Of a stretch of DNA of 63,852 nt, positions 16,314-24,822 are shown one piece after another. The stretch spans positions 1 through 63,852 of the forward strand of contig JBGAQP010000024.1 in the NCBI GenBank assembly GCA_044220635.1, given 5' to 3'. Source of the stretch: JBGAQP01 sp044220635 (GTDB lineage Bacteria > Pseudomonadota > Gammaproteobacteria > Burkholderiales > Usitatibacteraceae). How positions within the stretch are numbered: position 1 is the first letter of the stretch; every line of letters begins with the position of its first letter. The position numbers were made by a program, and so were the translations under genes. The notes below the pieces were generated by a model. It made no database searches. It was not told the origin of the DNA and saw only the letters and a program-made list of their open reading frames with translations.

Positions 16314-18427
16314 CGGGCGAGGCCCAGCTGGTCGAGGACGAAGGTGTAGGTGAAGGCGAGCTCCTTCAGCGCGTCGTAGCGGCCCGAAGCCCCGCCGTGG
16401 CCGGCCTCGAGGATGGTCTTCAGCAGCAGCGGGTTGCGGTCGGTCTTGAGGGTGCGCAGCTTCGCCACGTATTTCGCGGGCTCCCAGAACATGACCTGGC
16501 TGTCGTTGAGCGAGGTCTCCACCAGCATCGCGGGATAGTCGCCCTTCCTCAGGTTGTCGTAGGGCGAGTACGAGCGCATGTACTTGTAGGCGCGCTCCGT
16601 GTTGGGATTGCCCCACTCGAGATACTCCTGCACCGTGAGCGGGAGCGACGCGTCGAGCATCGTGCTCATCACGTCCACGAACGGCACCTGCGTGACCACC
16701 GCCTTGAAGAGGTCCGGGCGCATGTTGACCACGGCGCCCATCAGGAGCCCGCCCGCGCTCCCGCCCTGGATGACGAGGCGGTCGGGCGCGGTGTAGCCCT
16801 TGGCGACGAGGTGCTCGGCGCAGGCGACGAAGTCCGTGAAGGTGTTCTTCTTCTTCATGAGCTTGCCGTCGTCGTACCAGGTGCGTCCCCGGTCGCCTCC
16901 CCCGCGGATGTGCGCGATGGCGTAGATCATCCCGCGGTCGAGGAGCGAGATCCGCGAGGACCGGAACCACGGGTCCATCGGGATTCCGTACGAGCCGTAG
17001 CCGTAGAGCAGCAGCGGCTGGGGCGTGCCCTTGCGCTGGTCCTTGCGGTAGACGATCGAGATCGGCACCTTCGTGCCGTCCTTCGCGGTCGCCACGAGCG
17101 CTTCGGAAGCGTAGAGCGAGGGGTCGTAGCCGCCCAGCACCGGCTGCTGCTTGAGGAGCTTCCGGGTGCGCTTCGTCACGTCGTAGTCGTACCAGGACTT
17201 GGGCGTGACGAGGCTCTCGTAGATGAACCGGAAGGTGCCCGTCTCGTACTCCTCGTTCGTGCCCGCGTAGGTGGAGTACACCGCCTCGGGAACGTCGAGG
17301 TAGTGGTGATCGCCCGACTTGAAGTCGGCGATCCGCAGCTTCAGCAGGCCGTTGTCGCGCTCGACCACGACCCAGAAGTCCTTGAACATCTCGACGTCCT
17401 CGAGCATCACGAGCTTGCGGTGCGCGATCACCTGCTTCCAGTGCCTCGCGCCGGGCGTGGCGACGGGCGCGCGCACGAGCCGGAAGTTGCGCCCCTTGTC
17501 GTTCGTGCGGATCCAGAACTCGTCGCCGTGGTGGGAGACGAAGTACTCGTGCCCCTTGCGCCGCTTCTCGACCAGGCGGAACTCGCCCGCCGGCTGGTCC
17601 GCGGGAAGCACCCGCATCTCGGTCGTGTCCTTGGCGATCGAGGCGAGCACGACGAACTTCCCGCTGCGCGAGCGTCCCGTGCCGATGTCGAAGGCCTCGT
17701 CCTTCTCCTCGTAGACGAGCTGCGGGTCCTTCTCGCCGGTCCGGTGGCGGTGCAGGCGGTAGCTGCGCTTGGTGTCCGGGTGCTCCTCGACGTAGAACAC
17801 GGTCCTGCTGTCCGAGGCCCAGGCGAGCGAGGTCACGCGCTCGATCCGGTCGGGCAGCATCGTGCCGTCGGCGAGGTTCTTCACCTGCAGCGTGTACTGG
17901 CGGAAGCCCGAGAAATCCACCGAGTAGGCGAGCTTCGTGCCGTCGGGGCTCACTTCCATGAGGCCGACCTGGGTGAACTTCTTCCCCTCGGCGAGCGCGT
18001 TCACGTCGAGGATCACTTCCTCGGGCGAGGCCATGGTGCCCTTGCGCCGGCAGTAGACCGGGTACTGCTTGCCCTCGAACTCGCGCTGGTAGTACCACCA
18101 GCCGTCCTTGAGGTAGGGGACGCTCTCGTCGGTCTCCTTGATGCGCGCGAGCATCTCCTTGTAGAGCTTCTCGCGGAAGCCCTCGAGCGGCTTCATCACC
18201 GCCTCGGTGTAGGCGTTCTCGGCCTTCAGGTAGTCGATGACCTCGGGGTTCGACTTCTCCCGCAGCCAGAAGTAGTCGTCGACCCGGCGGTCGCCGAACT
18301 TCGTCATCGCCTGGGGCTTCTTCGCGGCGGCGGGGGGCGTTGCGGCGGTGGGGTTCATCGTCTGGGCCATGATCGGAAGCGCGGCGCACGCGAGGGTGGC
18401 GCCGAGGATGCGGAGGATGGGGGACAT
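16310..18427 (-). CDS. ptrB: Oligopeptidase B-like S9 peptidase with signal peptide
   Basis: Serine oligopeptidase of family S9, 705 residues, similar in size to E. coli PtrB plus an N-terminal extension. Residues 1-21 form a signal peptide (MSPILRILGATLACAALPIM then AQ), so the enzyme is probably periplasmic, unlike cytosolic PtrB. The propeller domain covers about 75-410. The catalytic alpha/beta-hydrolase domain holds Ser557 in GGSAGG, Asp642 in SLNDSQ and His677 in EAGHGG. HIRGGGDRGRTWYDDGK near 490 is characteristic of oligopeptidase B. It cleaves short peptides after basic residues if it behaves like the family. The EamA transporter gene follows with overlapping codons. Confidence 0.93.
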   Translation of the reverse strand: MSPILRILGATLACAALPIMAQTMNPTAATPPAAAKKPQAMTKFGDRRVDDYFWLREKSNPEVIDYLKAENAYTEAVMKPLEGFREKLYKEMLARIKETDESVPYLKDGWWYYQREFEGKQYPVYCRRKGTMASPEEVILDVNALAEGKKFTQVGLMEVSPDGTKLAYSVDFSGFRQYTLQVKNLADGTMLPDRIERVTSLAWASDSRTVFYVEEHPDTKRSYRLHRHRTGEKDPQLVYEEKDEAFDIGTGRSRSGKFVVLASIAKDTTEMRVLPADQPAGEFRLVEKRRKGHEYFVSHHGDEFWIRTNDKGRNFRLVRAPVATPGARHWKQVIAHRKLVMLEDVEMFKDFWVVVERDNGLLKLRIADFKSGDHHYLDVPEAVYSTYAGTNEEYETGTFRFIYESLVTPKSWYDYDVTKRTRKLLKQQPVLGGYDPSLYASEALVATAKDGTKVPISIVYRKDQRKGTPQPLLLYGYGSYGIPMDPWFRSSRISLLDRGMIYAIAHIRGGGDRGRTWYDDGKLMKKKNTFTDFVACAEHLVAKGYTAPDRLVIQGGSAGGLLMGAVVNMRPDLFKAVVTQVPFVDVMSTMLDASLPLTVQEYLEWGNPNTERAYKYMRSYSPYDNLRKGDYPAMLVETSLNDSQVMFWEPAKYVAKLRTLKTDRNPLLLKTILEAGHGGASGRYDALKELAFTYTFVLDQLGLAR

Positions 18428-18560
18428 GCGCGCAATGGCAGCGGGAAAGGAGCGGGATTATACGGCGGCGCGGGGTTCACCGTGCGGCGCGGCAAGGTCC
18501 CGTAACGCAAGGGGGCCGCCGCCCCCACGGTGATATCCTGAACACACTCCAGGTCCGCCC

Positions 18561-19055
18561 ATGTTCGCCCTCGCCGCCTCGCCCGCCACCGCCTCCAAGC
18601 CCGAGCTCTACGCGAGCCTCGAGGCCCAGGCCCGCGCCCTCTTCGAAGGCGAGCGCGATGCCACGGCGAACGCCGCGAACCTCTCCGCCCTGCTCTTCCA
18701 CGGCCTTCCCGACCTCAACTGGGCGGGCTTCTACTGGATGAGGGACGGGGGCCTGGTCCTGGGGCCCTTCCAGGGCAAGCCCGCGTGCGTGCGCATCGCG
18801 CTGGGCAAGGGGGTTTGCGGGACCGCCGCGAACGAGCGGCGCACCGTCGTGGTCCCCGACGTCCACGCCTTCCCCGGCCACATCGCCTGCGATAGCGCCT
18901 CGGCGAGCGAGGTCGTGGTCCCGGTGATGAAGGACGGGCGCGTCCTCGGCGTGCTCGACCTCGACAGCCCGAAGCCCGCGCGCTTCGACGCCGCGGACGC
19001 CGCCGGCCTCGAGGCGCTGGTGCGCGCCTTCGTGGAGTCCACCGACCTCGCCTGA
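18561..19055 (+). CDS. msrC: Free methionine-(R)-sulfoxide reductase (GAF domain)
   Basis: Repairs oxidised free methionine (R form) using thioredoxin. It is a 164-residue single GAF domain, as in E. coli fRMsr (YebR). All three conserved cysteines are present: one in KPACVRI, one in GKGVCGTAA and the catalytic-region one in HIACDSAS, along with FYWMRDGGLVLGPFQG and the closing VLGVLDLDSP. ATG 18561 leaves a short N-terminal extension. It heads a compact plus-strand set with a Y-family polymerase, an SDR and a LysE exporter, suggesting a stress-response grouping. Confidence 0.92.
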   Translation: MFALAASPATASKPELYASLEAQARALFEGERDATANAANLSALLFHGLPDLNWAGFYWMRDGGLVLGPFQGKPACVRIALGKGVCGTAANERRTVVVPDVHAFPGHIACDSASASEVVVPVMKDGRVLGVLDLDSPKPARFDAADAAGLEALVRAFVESTDLA

Positions 19056-19067
19056 GGGGTGGCGCGC

Positions 19068-20285
19068 GTGACGCTCCGGTCGCTTCTCGTCGACTTCAAC
19101 TCGTACTTCGCCTCGGTCGAGCAGCAGGCCGAGCCGCGGCTGCGCGGCCGTCCGCTGGGCGTGGTGCCCATGCTCGCCGACACCACCGTGTGCATCGCGG
19201 CGAGCGTGGAGGCCAAGGGCTTCGGCGTGAAGACCGGCACCAAGGTCGCCGAGGCGCGGCGCCTGTGCCCGGAGATCGAGTTCGTGGTCGCGCGCCACGA
19301 GCTCTACATCGACTACCACCACCGCGCGGTCGCCGCCGTGGACACCGTCGCCCCGGTGCGCGCGGTGCTCTCGATCGACGAGATGGACTGCGAGCTCACG
19401 GGCCGCTGGCGCGAGCCCGAGCGCGCGCTCGCGATCGCGCGCAAGGTGAAGGCGGTGCTGCGCGACGAGGTGGGCGAGTGCCTGCGCACCTCGATCGGCA
19501 TCGGCCCCAACACCTTCATCGCGAAGACCGCCTCCGACATGGTGAAGCCCGACGGCCTCGTGCTGATCCGCCAGGAGGAGCTGCCTCAACGCCTCTTCGG
19601 GCTCGCGGTCCGCGACCTCTCGGGGATCGGCAAGCAGATGGAGAAGCGCCTGCACCGCCACGGCATCCGCACCGTCGAGGACCTCTGCGGCCGCACGCGC
19701 GAGGAGCTGCGCGCGGTCTGGGGCGGGGTGGGCGGCGAGATCATGTTCGACCGGCTGCGCGGCGAGGAGGCGGGAACGCGCGATTCGGAGACCGGCTCGA
19801 TCTCGCACTCGAACGTCCTTGCCCCGGACCTCCGGAATCCGACGGACGCGCTCGCGGTGCTCAACCGCCTCGTGCAGAAGGCGGCGATGCGGCTGCGCAA
19901 GAGCGGCCACTACGCCGCGCGCATCTCCGTGGGGCTCAAGTACCTCGACGGCACGCGCTGGGACGCGGACATGCGCCTGGTGGACACGCAGGACACGATG
20001 GCCTTTCTCCACGCGCTCGAGAAGCTCTGGGCGGGGCGGCCCCGGGACCGGCGCACGATCCTGCAGGTGGGCATGGCCTTCACGGACCTCGTGCCCGAGG
20101 AGCGCCACACCGGCTCGCTCTTCGCCTCCGAGGACCGCTCGAAATCCCTCTACGCCACGCTCGACAGGCTGAACGCCCGCTTCGGAAGGCAGGCGGTGTA
20201 CTTCGCGAGCGCCCACAAGGCCGTGAACCGCGGGGGGCTGCACATCGCGTTCAATCACATTCCGGATCCCGAGACCGAAAAATGA
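19068..20285 (+). CDS. Y-family (DinB/UmuC-like) DNA polymerase
   Basis: Translesion DNA polymerase, about 405 residues. The palm motif LLVDFNSYFASVEQQ near residue 5 holds the first catalytic Asp, and SIDEMDCEL near 105 holds the Asp-Glu pair. SIGIGPNTFIAKTASDMVKPDG and the helix-hairpin-helix LSGIGKQMEKRL near 190 complete the catalytic core; the little-finger domain follows. GTG 19068 is favoured because GAGGGG lies eight bases before it; a GTG at 19059 would add three residues. It is shorter and somewhat different from classical DinB, so I call the family rather than Pol IV. Its TGA overlaps the next ATG (ATGA). No SOS box is evident to me. Confidence 0.9.
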   Translation: MTLRSLLVDFNSYFASVEQQAEPRLRGRPLGVVPMLADTTVCIAASVEAKGFGVKTGTKVAEARRLCPEIEFVVARHELYIDYHHRAVAAVDTVAPVRAVLSIDEMDCELTGRWREPERALAIARKVKAVLRDEVGECLRTSIGIGPNTFIAKTASDMVKPDGLVLIRQEELPQRLFGLAVRDLSGIGKQMEKRLHRHGIRTVEDLCGRTREELRAVWGGVGGEIMFDRLRGEEAGTRDSETGSISHSNVLAPDLRNPTDALAVLNRLVQKAAMRLRKSGHYAARISVGLKYLDGTRWDADMRLVDTQDTMAFLHALEKLWAGRPRDRRTILQVGMAFTDLVPEERHTGSLFASEDRSKSLYATLDRLNARFGRQAVYFASAHKAVNRGGLHIAFNHIPDPETEK

Positions 20286-21076
20286 AGGACAACGTCGTCG
20301 TCATCACGGGCGCGTCGAAGGGCATCGGCGCGGAGCTCGCGCGGCAGCTCGCCGCGAAGGGCGCGAAGCTCGCGCTCGCCGCGAGGAGCGGGCCGGAGCT
20401 GCGGACGGTGGCCGAGCAATGCCGCGCGCTGGGCGCCGCGGCGATCACGGTCGCCACGGATGTCGCCATCGAGGAGGACTGCAAGCGCCTCGTCGACGAG
20501 ACCCGGCTCGCCTTCGGGCGCATCGACACGCTCGTCAACAACGCGGGCGCCACCATGTGGGCGCGATTCGAGGACATCGCCGACCTGTCGATCCTCGCGC
20601 GCATCATGCAGGTGAACTACATGGGCGCGGTCTACTGCACGCACCACGCCCTGCCGCACCTCAAGGCCTCCCGGGGCCGCATCGTGGGCATCTCCAGCCT
20701 CGCGGGCCGCACCGGGGTACCCACGCGCACGGGCTACGCCGCGAGCAAGCACGCGATGACGGGCTTCTTCGACTCGCTTCGCATCGAGCTCGCGGGCTCC
20801 GGGGTGACCGTGACGATGATCTATCCGGGCTTCGTCTCCACGGGCATCCGCGAGAACGCCACGGGGCCCGACGGCAAGCCGATCGAGGTGAGCCCGGTGA
20901 AGGAAGGCGAGGTCATGGGCGTGGAGGAGTGCTGCCGCCTCATCGTCGCAGCCGTCGAAACCCGCAGGCGGGAAGTCGTCATGACCGCCCGCGGTAAAAT
21001 CGGCCTTTGGCTCAAGCTCCTCGCCCCCGGCCTCATCGACCGGATCGCGAGGCGCGCCATCGAGAAGGGACGTTGA
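20282..21076 (+). CDS. Short-chain dehydrogenase/reductase
   Basis: NAD(P)-dependent oxidoreductase of the classical SDR family, 264 residues. The cofactor loop TGASKGIG is at 9-16, NNAG near 86, the catalytic Ser in GISSLAGR near 138, and Tyr/Lys in GYAASKHAMTG near 152. It ends with a basic, hydrophobic tail (GLWLKLLAPGLIDRIARRAI), similar to lipid-acting SDRs that sit at membranes. The ATG overlaps the polymerase stop by four bases, and its own TGA shares a base with the LysE start. Substrate unknown. Confidence 0.9.
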   Translation: MKDNVVVITGASKGIGAELARQLAAKGAKLALAARSGPELRTVAEQCRALGAAAITVATDVAIEEDCKRLVDETRLAFGRIDTLVNNAGATMWARFEDIADLSILARIMQVNYMGAVYCTHHALPHLKASRGRIVGISSLAGRTGVPTRTGYAASKHAMTGFFDSLRIELAGSGVTVTMIYPGFVSTGIRENATGPDGKPIEVSPVKEGEVMGVEECCRLIVAAVETRRREVVMTARGKIGLWLKLLAPGLIDRIARRAIEKGR

Positions 21077-21708
21077 TGGACCTCGGAGTCTGGCTCACCT
21101 ACTTCCTCGCCACCTTCATCCTGTCGGTCACGCCGGGACCGGGCGTCTTCTCGAGCATCTCGAGCGGCCTTCACCACGGCTTCCGCCGCGGGGTGTGGAA
21201 CGGCGTGGGGATGCAGCTCGCCAACATGATCCTCGTGGTCGTCGTGGGCGTGGGCCTGGGCGCGGTGCTCCTCGCCTCCGAGGCGCTCTTCTCGGCGGTG
21301 AAGTGGCTGGGCGTGGCCTACCTGGTCTACCTCGGCGTGGTCACCTGGCGCACGCCGCCCACGGGCTTCGTGGACATGCCCGACAGCGCCCGTACCACGC
21401 GCGAGGTCTTCCTCAAGGGCTTCCTCGTGAACATCACGAACCCGAAGGGGATCATCTTCTTCGTCGCGATCCTGCCCCAGTTCATCGACGTCGCGCGGCC
21501 CCAGGCGCCGCAGTACGCGATCCTCGCCGCGACGACCTTCGTGGTGGACCTCGTCGTCATGGCCGCCTACACGGCGCTCGCGGCGAAGGTCTTCCGCGTG
21601 ATGAAGGACCCCGCGCACCTGCGCTGGGTGAACCGCACGCTCGGCGGCGCCTTCGTCGCCGCGGGCCTCGCGCTCGCGAGCTTCCGGCGCGCCGCTTCCT
21701 CCGCATGA
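21076..21708 (+). CDS. LysE/RhtB family exporter
   Basis: A 210-residue inner-membrane exporter for amino acids or related metabolites. The LysE signature is clear: an N-terminal helix with LSVTPGPGVFSSISSGL near residue 15, WLGVAYLVYLGVVTWR near 75, and FLVNITNPKGIIFFVAILPQF near 115. Six helices are predicted. Start ATG 21076 overlaps the SDR stop (TGATG), so it is translationally coupled. A small CCCCGG/CCGGGG hairpin (21717-21731) follows its stop. Confidence 0.92.
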   Translation: MDLGVWLTYFLATFILSVTPGPGVFSSISSGLHHGFRRGVWNGVGMQLANMILVVVVGVGLGAVLLASEALFSAVKWLGVAYLVYLGVVTWRTPPTGFVDMPDSARTTREVFLKGFLVNITNPKGIIFFVAILPQFIDVARPQAPQYAILAATTFVVDLVVMAAYTALAAKVFRVMKDPAHLRWVNRTLGGAFVAAGLALASFRRAASSA

Positions 21709-21766
21709 ACCCATCGCCCCGGCTTCCGGGGTCCCGCGCAACCCAGACCCGCACAGGAGAAACGCA

Positions 21767-22270
21767 ATGACCATCAAGGCCGGTGACCGCATGCCCGAGG
21801 GCACGGTGCAGGAATACATCGAAGTCGAGGGCGGGGGCTGCACCATCGGCCCCAACACCTTCAAGGTCGAGGACCTCGTGAAGGGCAAGAAGATCGCCCT
21901 CTTCGGGCTGCCCGGCGCGTACACGCCGACCTGCTCCGCGAAGCACGTGCCGAGCTACCTCGCGAACTTCGACAAGCTGAAGGCCAAAGGCGTGGACGAG
22001 ATCTGGTGCTTCGCCGTGAACGACGCGTTCGTGATGGGCGCCTGGGCCCGCGACCAGAAGGCGGGCGGCAAGATCCGCTTCATGGCCGACGGCAGCGCCG
22101 ACTACACGAAGAAGCTCGGCCTCGGGCTCGACCTCACCGCCCGCGGCATGGGGATGCGCTGCCAGCGCTTCTCGATGCTCATCGACGACGGCGTCGTGAA
22201 GTCCGTCAACATTGAGGGCCCCGGCAAGTTCGAGGTCTCCGACGGCGAGACCATGCTCAAGCAGCTCTAG
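21767..22270 (+). CDS. Peroxiredoxin (Prx5 type)
   Basis: Thiol peroxidase, 167 residues, that reduces hydrogen peroxide and organic hydroperoxides. The peroxidatic Cys56 lies in PGAYTPTCSAKHVP, the Prx5/AhpE-like form of the PXXXTXXC motif. The later segment FAVNDAFVMGAWARDQ and the C-terminal VKSVNIEGPGKFEVSDGE are typical of Prx5. An AGGAG ribosome site stands a few bases before the ATG. A separate promoter may lie in the 58-base gap after the LysE gene. The stop is directly followed by a palindromic repeat pair. Confidence 0.94.
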   Translation: MTIKAGDRMPEGTVQEYIEVEGGGCTIGPNTFKVEDLVKGKKIALFGLPGAYTPTCSAKHVPSYLANFDKLKAKGVDEIWCFAVNDAFVMGAWARDQKAGGKIRFMADGSADYTKKLGLGLDLTARGMGMRCQRFSMLIDDGVVKSVNIEGPGKFEVSDGETMLKQL

Positions 22271-22274
22271 GAGA

Positions 22275-22360
22275 AAATGGGGACAGTCCCCATTTTTTCG
22301 TTGTAACAATCCGTTCGCGAGGCGATTGTTACACCGGGAAAATGGGGACTGTCCCCATTT
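22275..22360. repeat. Inverted pair of REP-like palindromes
   Basis: Two 21-bp palindromes (22275-22295 with central A; 22340-22360 with central T, so the second is the reverse complement of the first) enclose TTGTAACAATC and GATTGTTACA. The 86-base unit is thus a long nested inverted repeat. It forms the boundary between the convergent peroxiredoxin and zinc-ribbon genes, and supplies part of the latter's stop codon. Related copies: 11881-11929 and 44352-44421. Confidence 0.9.
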
Positions 22361-23483
22361 ATTTTCCGCCGGCGACGACGAGGAGGAGGAAGAGGACCGC
22401 GAGGACGCCGAGGACGAGGAGGGCGATCTTCCACCAGGACTTCGGGCTCTCGCCCGAGACCTCCCCCGTCTGGCCGTTGATGAGGAAACGGTAGACCTTG
22501 TCGCGGTACCGGTAGGCCGAGATCCACACCGGCAGCAGCACGTGCTTGAACGTGACGGCGTCGTAGCGCGTGGAGACGGCGTGGACGCGCTGCTGGTCGC
22601 CGCCGATGTCGCGCCGCACGAGGGCGTCCACCGTCGCGTCGATCGCGCGCCGGGCGACCGGGAAGGCCTCGCGCAGCCCCAGCTGGTAGGCCTCGGCGCG
22701 AAAGCCGCTCACGAAATCCGGCTGGTAGGGCACGAGCCCCTTCAGGTCGAAGCGCGCCGCCGCCCCGAGGATCGCCTCCGGAAGCGACTTCGAGGCCATC
22801 ACCAGCACGTCGTCGTGGAGGGCGTCGACGTGACCCGAGGCGGGCGACCAGCGCGTGTGCTTCACGCGCCGGGTCTGCGTGACGGTCTCGCCGGCGGAGT
22901 TCCTCGTCGTGATGGTCTCGTCCGTGTAGTAGTCGTCGCCGCGCTCGCCGCGATAGTCGCTCGCCGTGCTGCAGTCGAAGGTCCAGTACGGCAGGTACAC
23001 GCCGTCGAGGCCCGCGTCGCTCTGCGCGTAGCGCTTGAGGTCCCCGGGGGCGAGCCAGAGCCTGCGCACCCAGCGGCGGAACGCCTCCTGCGCGCGCGAG
23101 CGGTCCACCTGGAAGGGCACGAGGGACTTGGGCTTGAGGTGCCGGTTCGCGTAGCCCCGGGCGACCACGGGCGCGCGGCAGAAGGCGCAGAAGTTCGCGA
23201 ACTCGTGGGCGGGAAGCGTCTGCTCCGCGCCGCACTTGCCGCAGCGCACGGTCTCGGCCTCCTCGGTCTCCCCCCGGCCCTCGAGTTCCTTCAGGAAGGT
23301 CTCGAAGTCGAGCTCCTCGACCCGGGCGTCGTTCTCCGCGATCTGGTTGGCGGTGCCGCAGTACTCGCAGCGAAGCTCGCGCGTGCCCGGCGCGAAGGCG
23401 AGCTTCGCCCCGCAGCCCGCGCAGGGGAAGGTGCGGATGAACTCCGTCTCGGGGCGCGTGGGCTGGAGGCCGGATTGTTCCAT
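22359..23483 (-). CDS. Zinc-ribbon membrane-anchored protein (TFIIB-type ribbon)
   Basis: A 374-residue protein with two zinc ribbons in the first 90 residues: CAGCGAKL with CEYCG, and CGKCGAEQ with CAFC. A conserved central region (about 110-330) has YLPYWTFDCST and FSVARR-like segments, and one C-terminal membrane helix (LLVLGVLAVLFLLLVV) ends at the last residues. This matches a widespread bacterial family whose genes sit next to SPFH proteins, as here. Function is unknown; roles in membrane stress or protein quality control have been suggested for such pairs. The stop codon TAA falls inside the flanking palindromic repeat. Confidence 0.82.
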   Translation of the reverse strand: MEQSGLQPTRPETEFIRTFPCAGCGAKLAFAPGTRELRCEYCGTANQIAENDARVEELDFETFLKELEGRGETEEAETVRCGKCGAEQTLPAHEFANFCAFCRAPVVARGYANRHLKPKSLVPFQVDRSRAQEAFRRWVRRLWLAPGDLKRYAQSDAGLDGVYLPYWTFDCSTASDYRGERGDDYYTDETITTRNSAGETVTQTRRVKHTRWSPASGHVDALHDDVLVMASKSLPEAILGAAARFDLKGLVPYQPDFVSGFRAEAYQLGLREAFPVARRAIDATVDALVRRDIGGDQQRVHAVSTRYDAVTFKHVLLPVWISAYRYRDKVYRFLINGQTGEVSGESPKSWWKIALLVLGVLAVLFLLLVVAGGK

Positions 23484-23512
23484 GGCGAAGGGCGGTCGTT
23501 CGCGCGCCTCGA

Positions 23513-23582
23513 CCGTCATTCCCGCGCAGGCGGGAATCCAGGCGAAGAAACGGCTGGATCCCCGCCTTCGCAGGGATGACGG
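23513..23582. repeat. 70-bp inverted repeat with dRS3-like core
   Basis: CCGTCATTCCCGC at the left pairs with a diverged inverted copy at the right (ending GGGATGACGG). The left half contains ATTCCC-N8-GGGAAT (23518-23537), the form of the Neisseria dRS3 element. It sits in the 134-base gap between the zinc-ribbon and SPFH genes. No gene is seen there. Such elements are common intergenic repeats in betaproteobacteria. Confidence 0.8.
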
Positions 23583-23617
23583 AGTGGCGCGGGGATGTCC
23601 GGATCGAAAGCCGGCGC

Positions 23618-24724
23618 TCAGGCGGCGGGAGGAACCGGCGGCGGCGCGGCGGCGAAGAGCCCGGCGAGCTCGGGCACCTCGCCCGCCTTCGACCACTGCG
23701 CCATGCCCGCCTTCCACACGAGGGTGTTGCGCGTGAGCTGCCCCGAGGCCGCCTGCTGCTGGAGCGCGTCCATCCCGAAGGGGCCCGTCTGTTGCTGGCC
23801 CACGGCCACGTGGAAGGCCGCGCCGCCGGGAACCGGGGGCGGCGCGGCGCCGCCCATGGCGCCTGCGGCGGCCCCCATGCTGTTCATCATCTGCGCGCCC
23901 ATCGCGATGCCCGCGCCCAGGCCCACGCCGGCGCCCGCGGCACCCCCGGGGTTGTTCGCGGCGTCGCGGATCGCGGAGGCCGTCTCGTACTGCGCGTAGG
24001 CCTGGAGGTTGCCGATCGCGGCCATGGCGCCGCGCTTGTCGAGCGCCTTCTCCACCTCCTCCGGCAGGCCGATGTCCTGCACCTGGACTTCCACCAGCTC
24101 GATGCCCAGGCCCTCGAACTCGGGGGCGAGGCGCTCGCGCAGCTTCGTGCCCAGCTCCGTGACCTTCGCCTCGAGGTCGAGCACCGGGATGCCGAGCTCG
24201 GGCATGACCTCCTTGATCCTCAGGCCGATCTTGCCGCGCAGGTTCTCCTGGATCTCCGCGGTGGTGAAGCGGTTGTCCGTGCCCACGAGGTCCTTCACGA
24301 AGGTCCCCGGGTCCTTCACGCGGATCGCGTAGATCCCGAAGGCGGTGGCGCGCACGGCGCCGAATTCCTTGTCGCGCATCATCGCCGGCCCCGGCGTGCC
24401 CCACTTGAGGTCGGTGAACTTGCGCGTCGAGACGAAGTAGACCTCCGCCTTGAACGGGCTGTTGAAGCCGTACTTCCAGCCCTTGAGCGTCGTGAGGATC
24501 GGCAGGTTCTGGGTGGTGAGCTCGTAGGTGCCGGGCTTGAACACGTCGGCGAGCTGGCCTTCGTTGATGAAGGCCGCCATCTGGCCCTCGCGCACCACGA
24601 GCTTCGCCCCGTACTTGATCTCGTTCTGGTAGCGCTCGAAGCGGTAGGCGAGCGTGTCGTTCGTGTCGTCGAGCCACTCGACGATGTCGATCAGCTCGCC
24701 CATCAACTTGTCCCAGAGAGCCAT
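23618..24724 (-). CDS. SPFH-domain protein with C-terminal GYF_2 domain
   Basis: A 368-residue protein. Residues about 25-235 are an SPFH/prohibitin-like domain (LVVREGQMAAFINEGQ, FGIYAIRVKDPGTFVKDLVG, ELGIPVLDLEAKVTELG). A glycine/alanine/methionine-rich linker follows (about 255-305). The C-terminal GYF_2 module (FHVAVGQQQTGPFGMDALQQ ... LVWKAGMAQWSKAGEVPEL) is a likely protein-protein interaction domain. It has no membrane helix of its own; it may be recruited by the adjacent zinc-ribbon membrane protein. ATG 24722-24724 begins the family N-terminus MALWDKLM; a longer in-frame reading upstream has no similarity. Related to the YdjI/virion-core-like SPFH group. Confidence 0.85.
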   Translation of the reverse strand: MALWDKLMGELIDIVEWLDDTNDTLAYRFERYQNEIKYGAKLVVREGQMAAFINEGQLADVFKPGTYELTTQNLPILTTLKGWKYGFNSPFKAEVYFVSTRKFTDLKWGTPGPAMMRDKEFGAVRATAFGIYAIRVKDPGTFVKDLVGTDNRFTTAEIQENLRGKIGLRIKEVMPELGIPVLDLEAKVTELGTKLRERLAPEFEGLGIELVEVQVQDIGLPEEVEKALDKRGAMAAIGNLQAYAQYETASAIRDAANNPGGAAGAGVGLGAGIAMGAQMMNSMGAAAGAMGGAAPPPVPGGAAFHVAVGQQQTGPFGMDALQQQAASGQLTRNTLVWKAGMAQWSKAGEVPELAGLFAAAPPPVPPAA

Positions 24725-24822
24725 GGCGTCCCCTTTCAGGAATGGAAGGCTGCCGGAGGTCCCCCGGCCGGGAGCGGCTAAGGTACCCTTACACGCCCCC
24801 GAAGACAATCTTCCCCGCTCCC

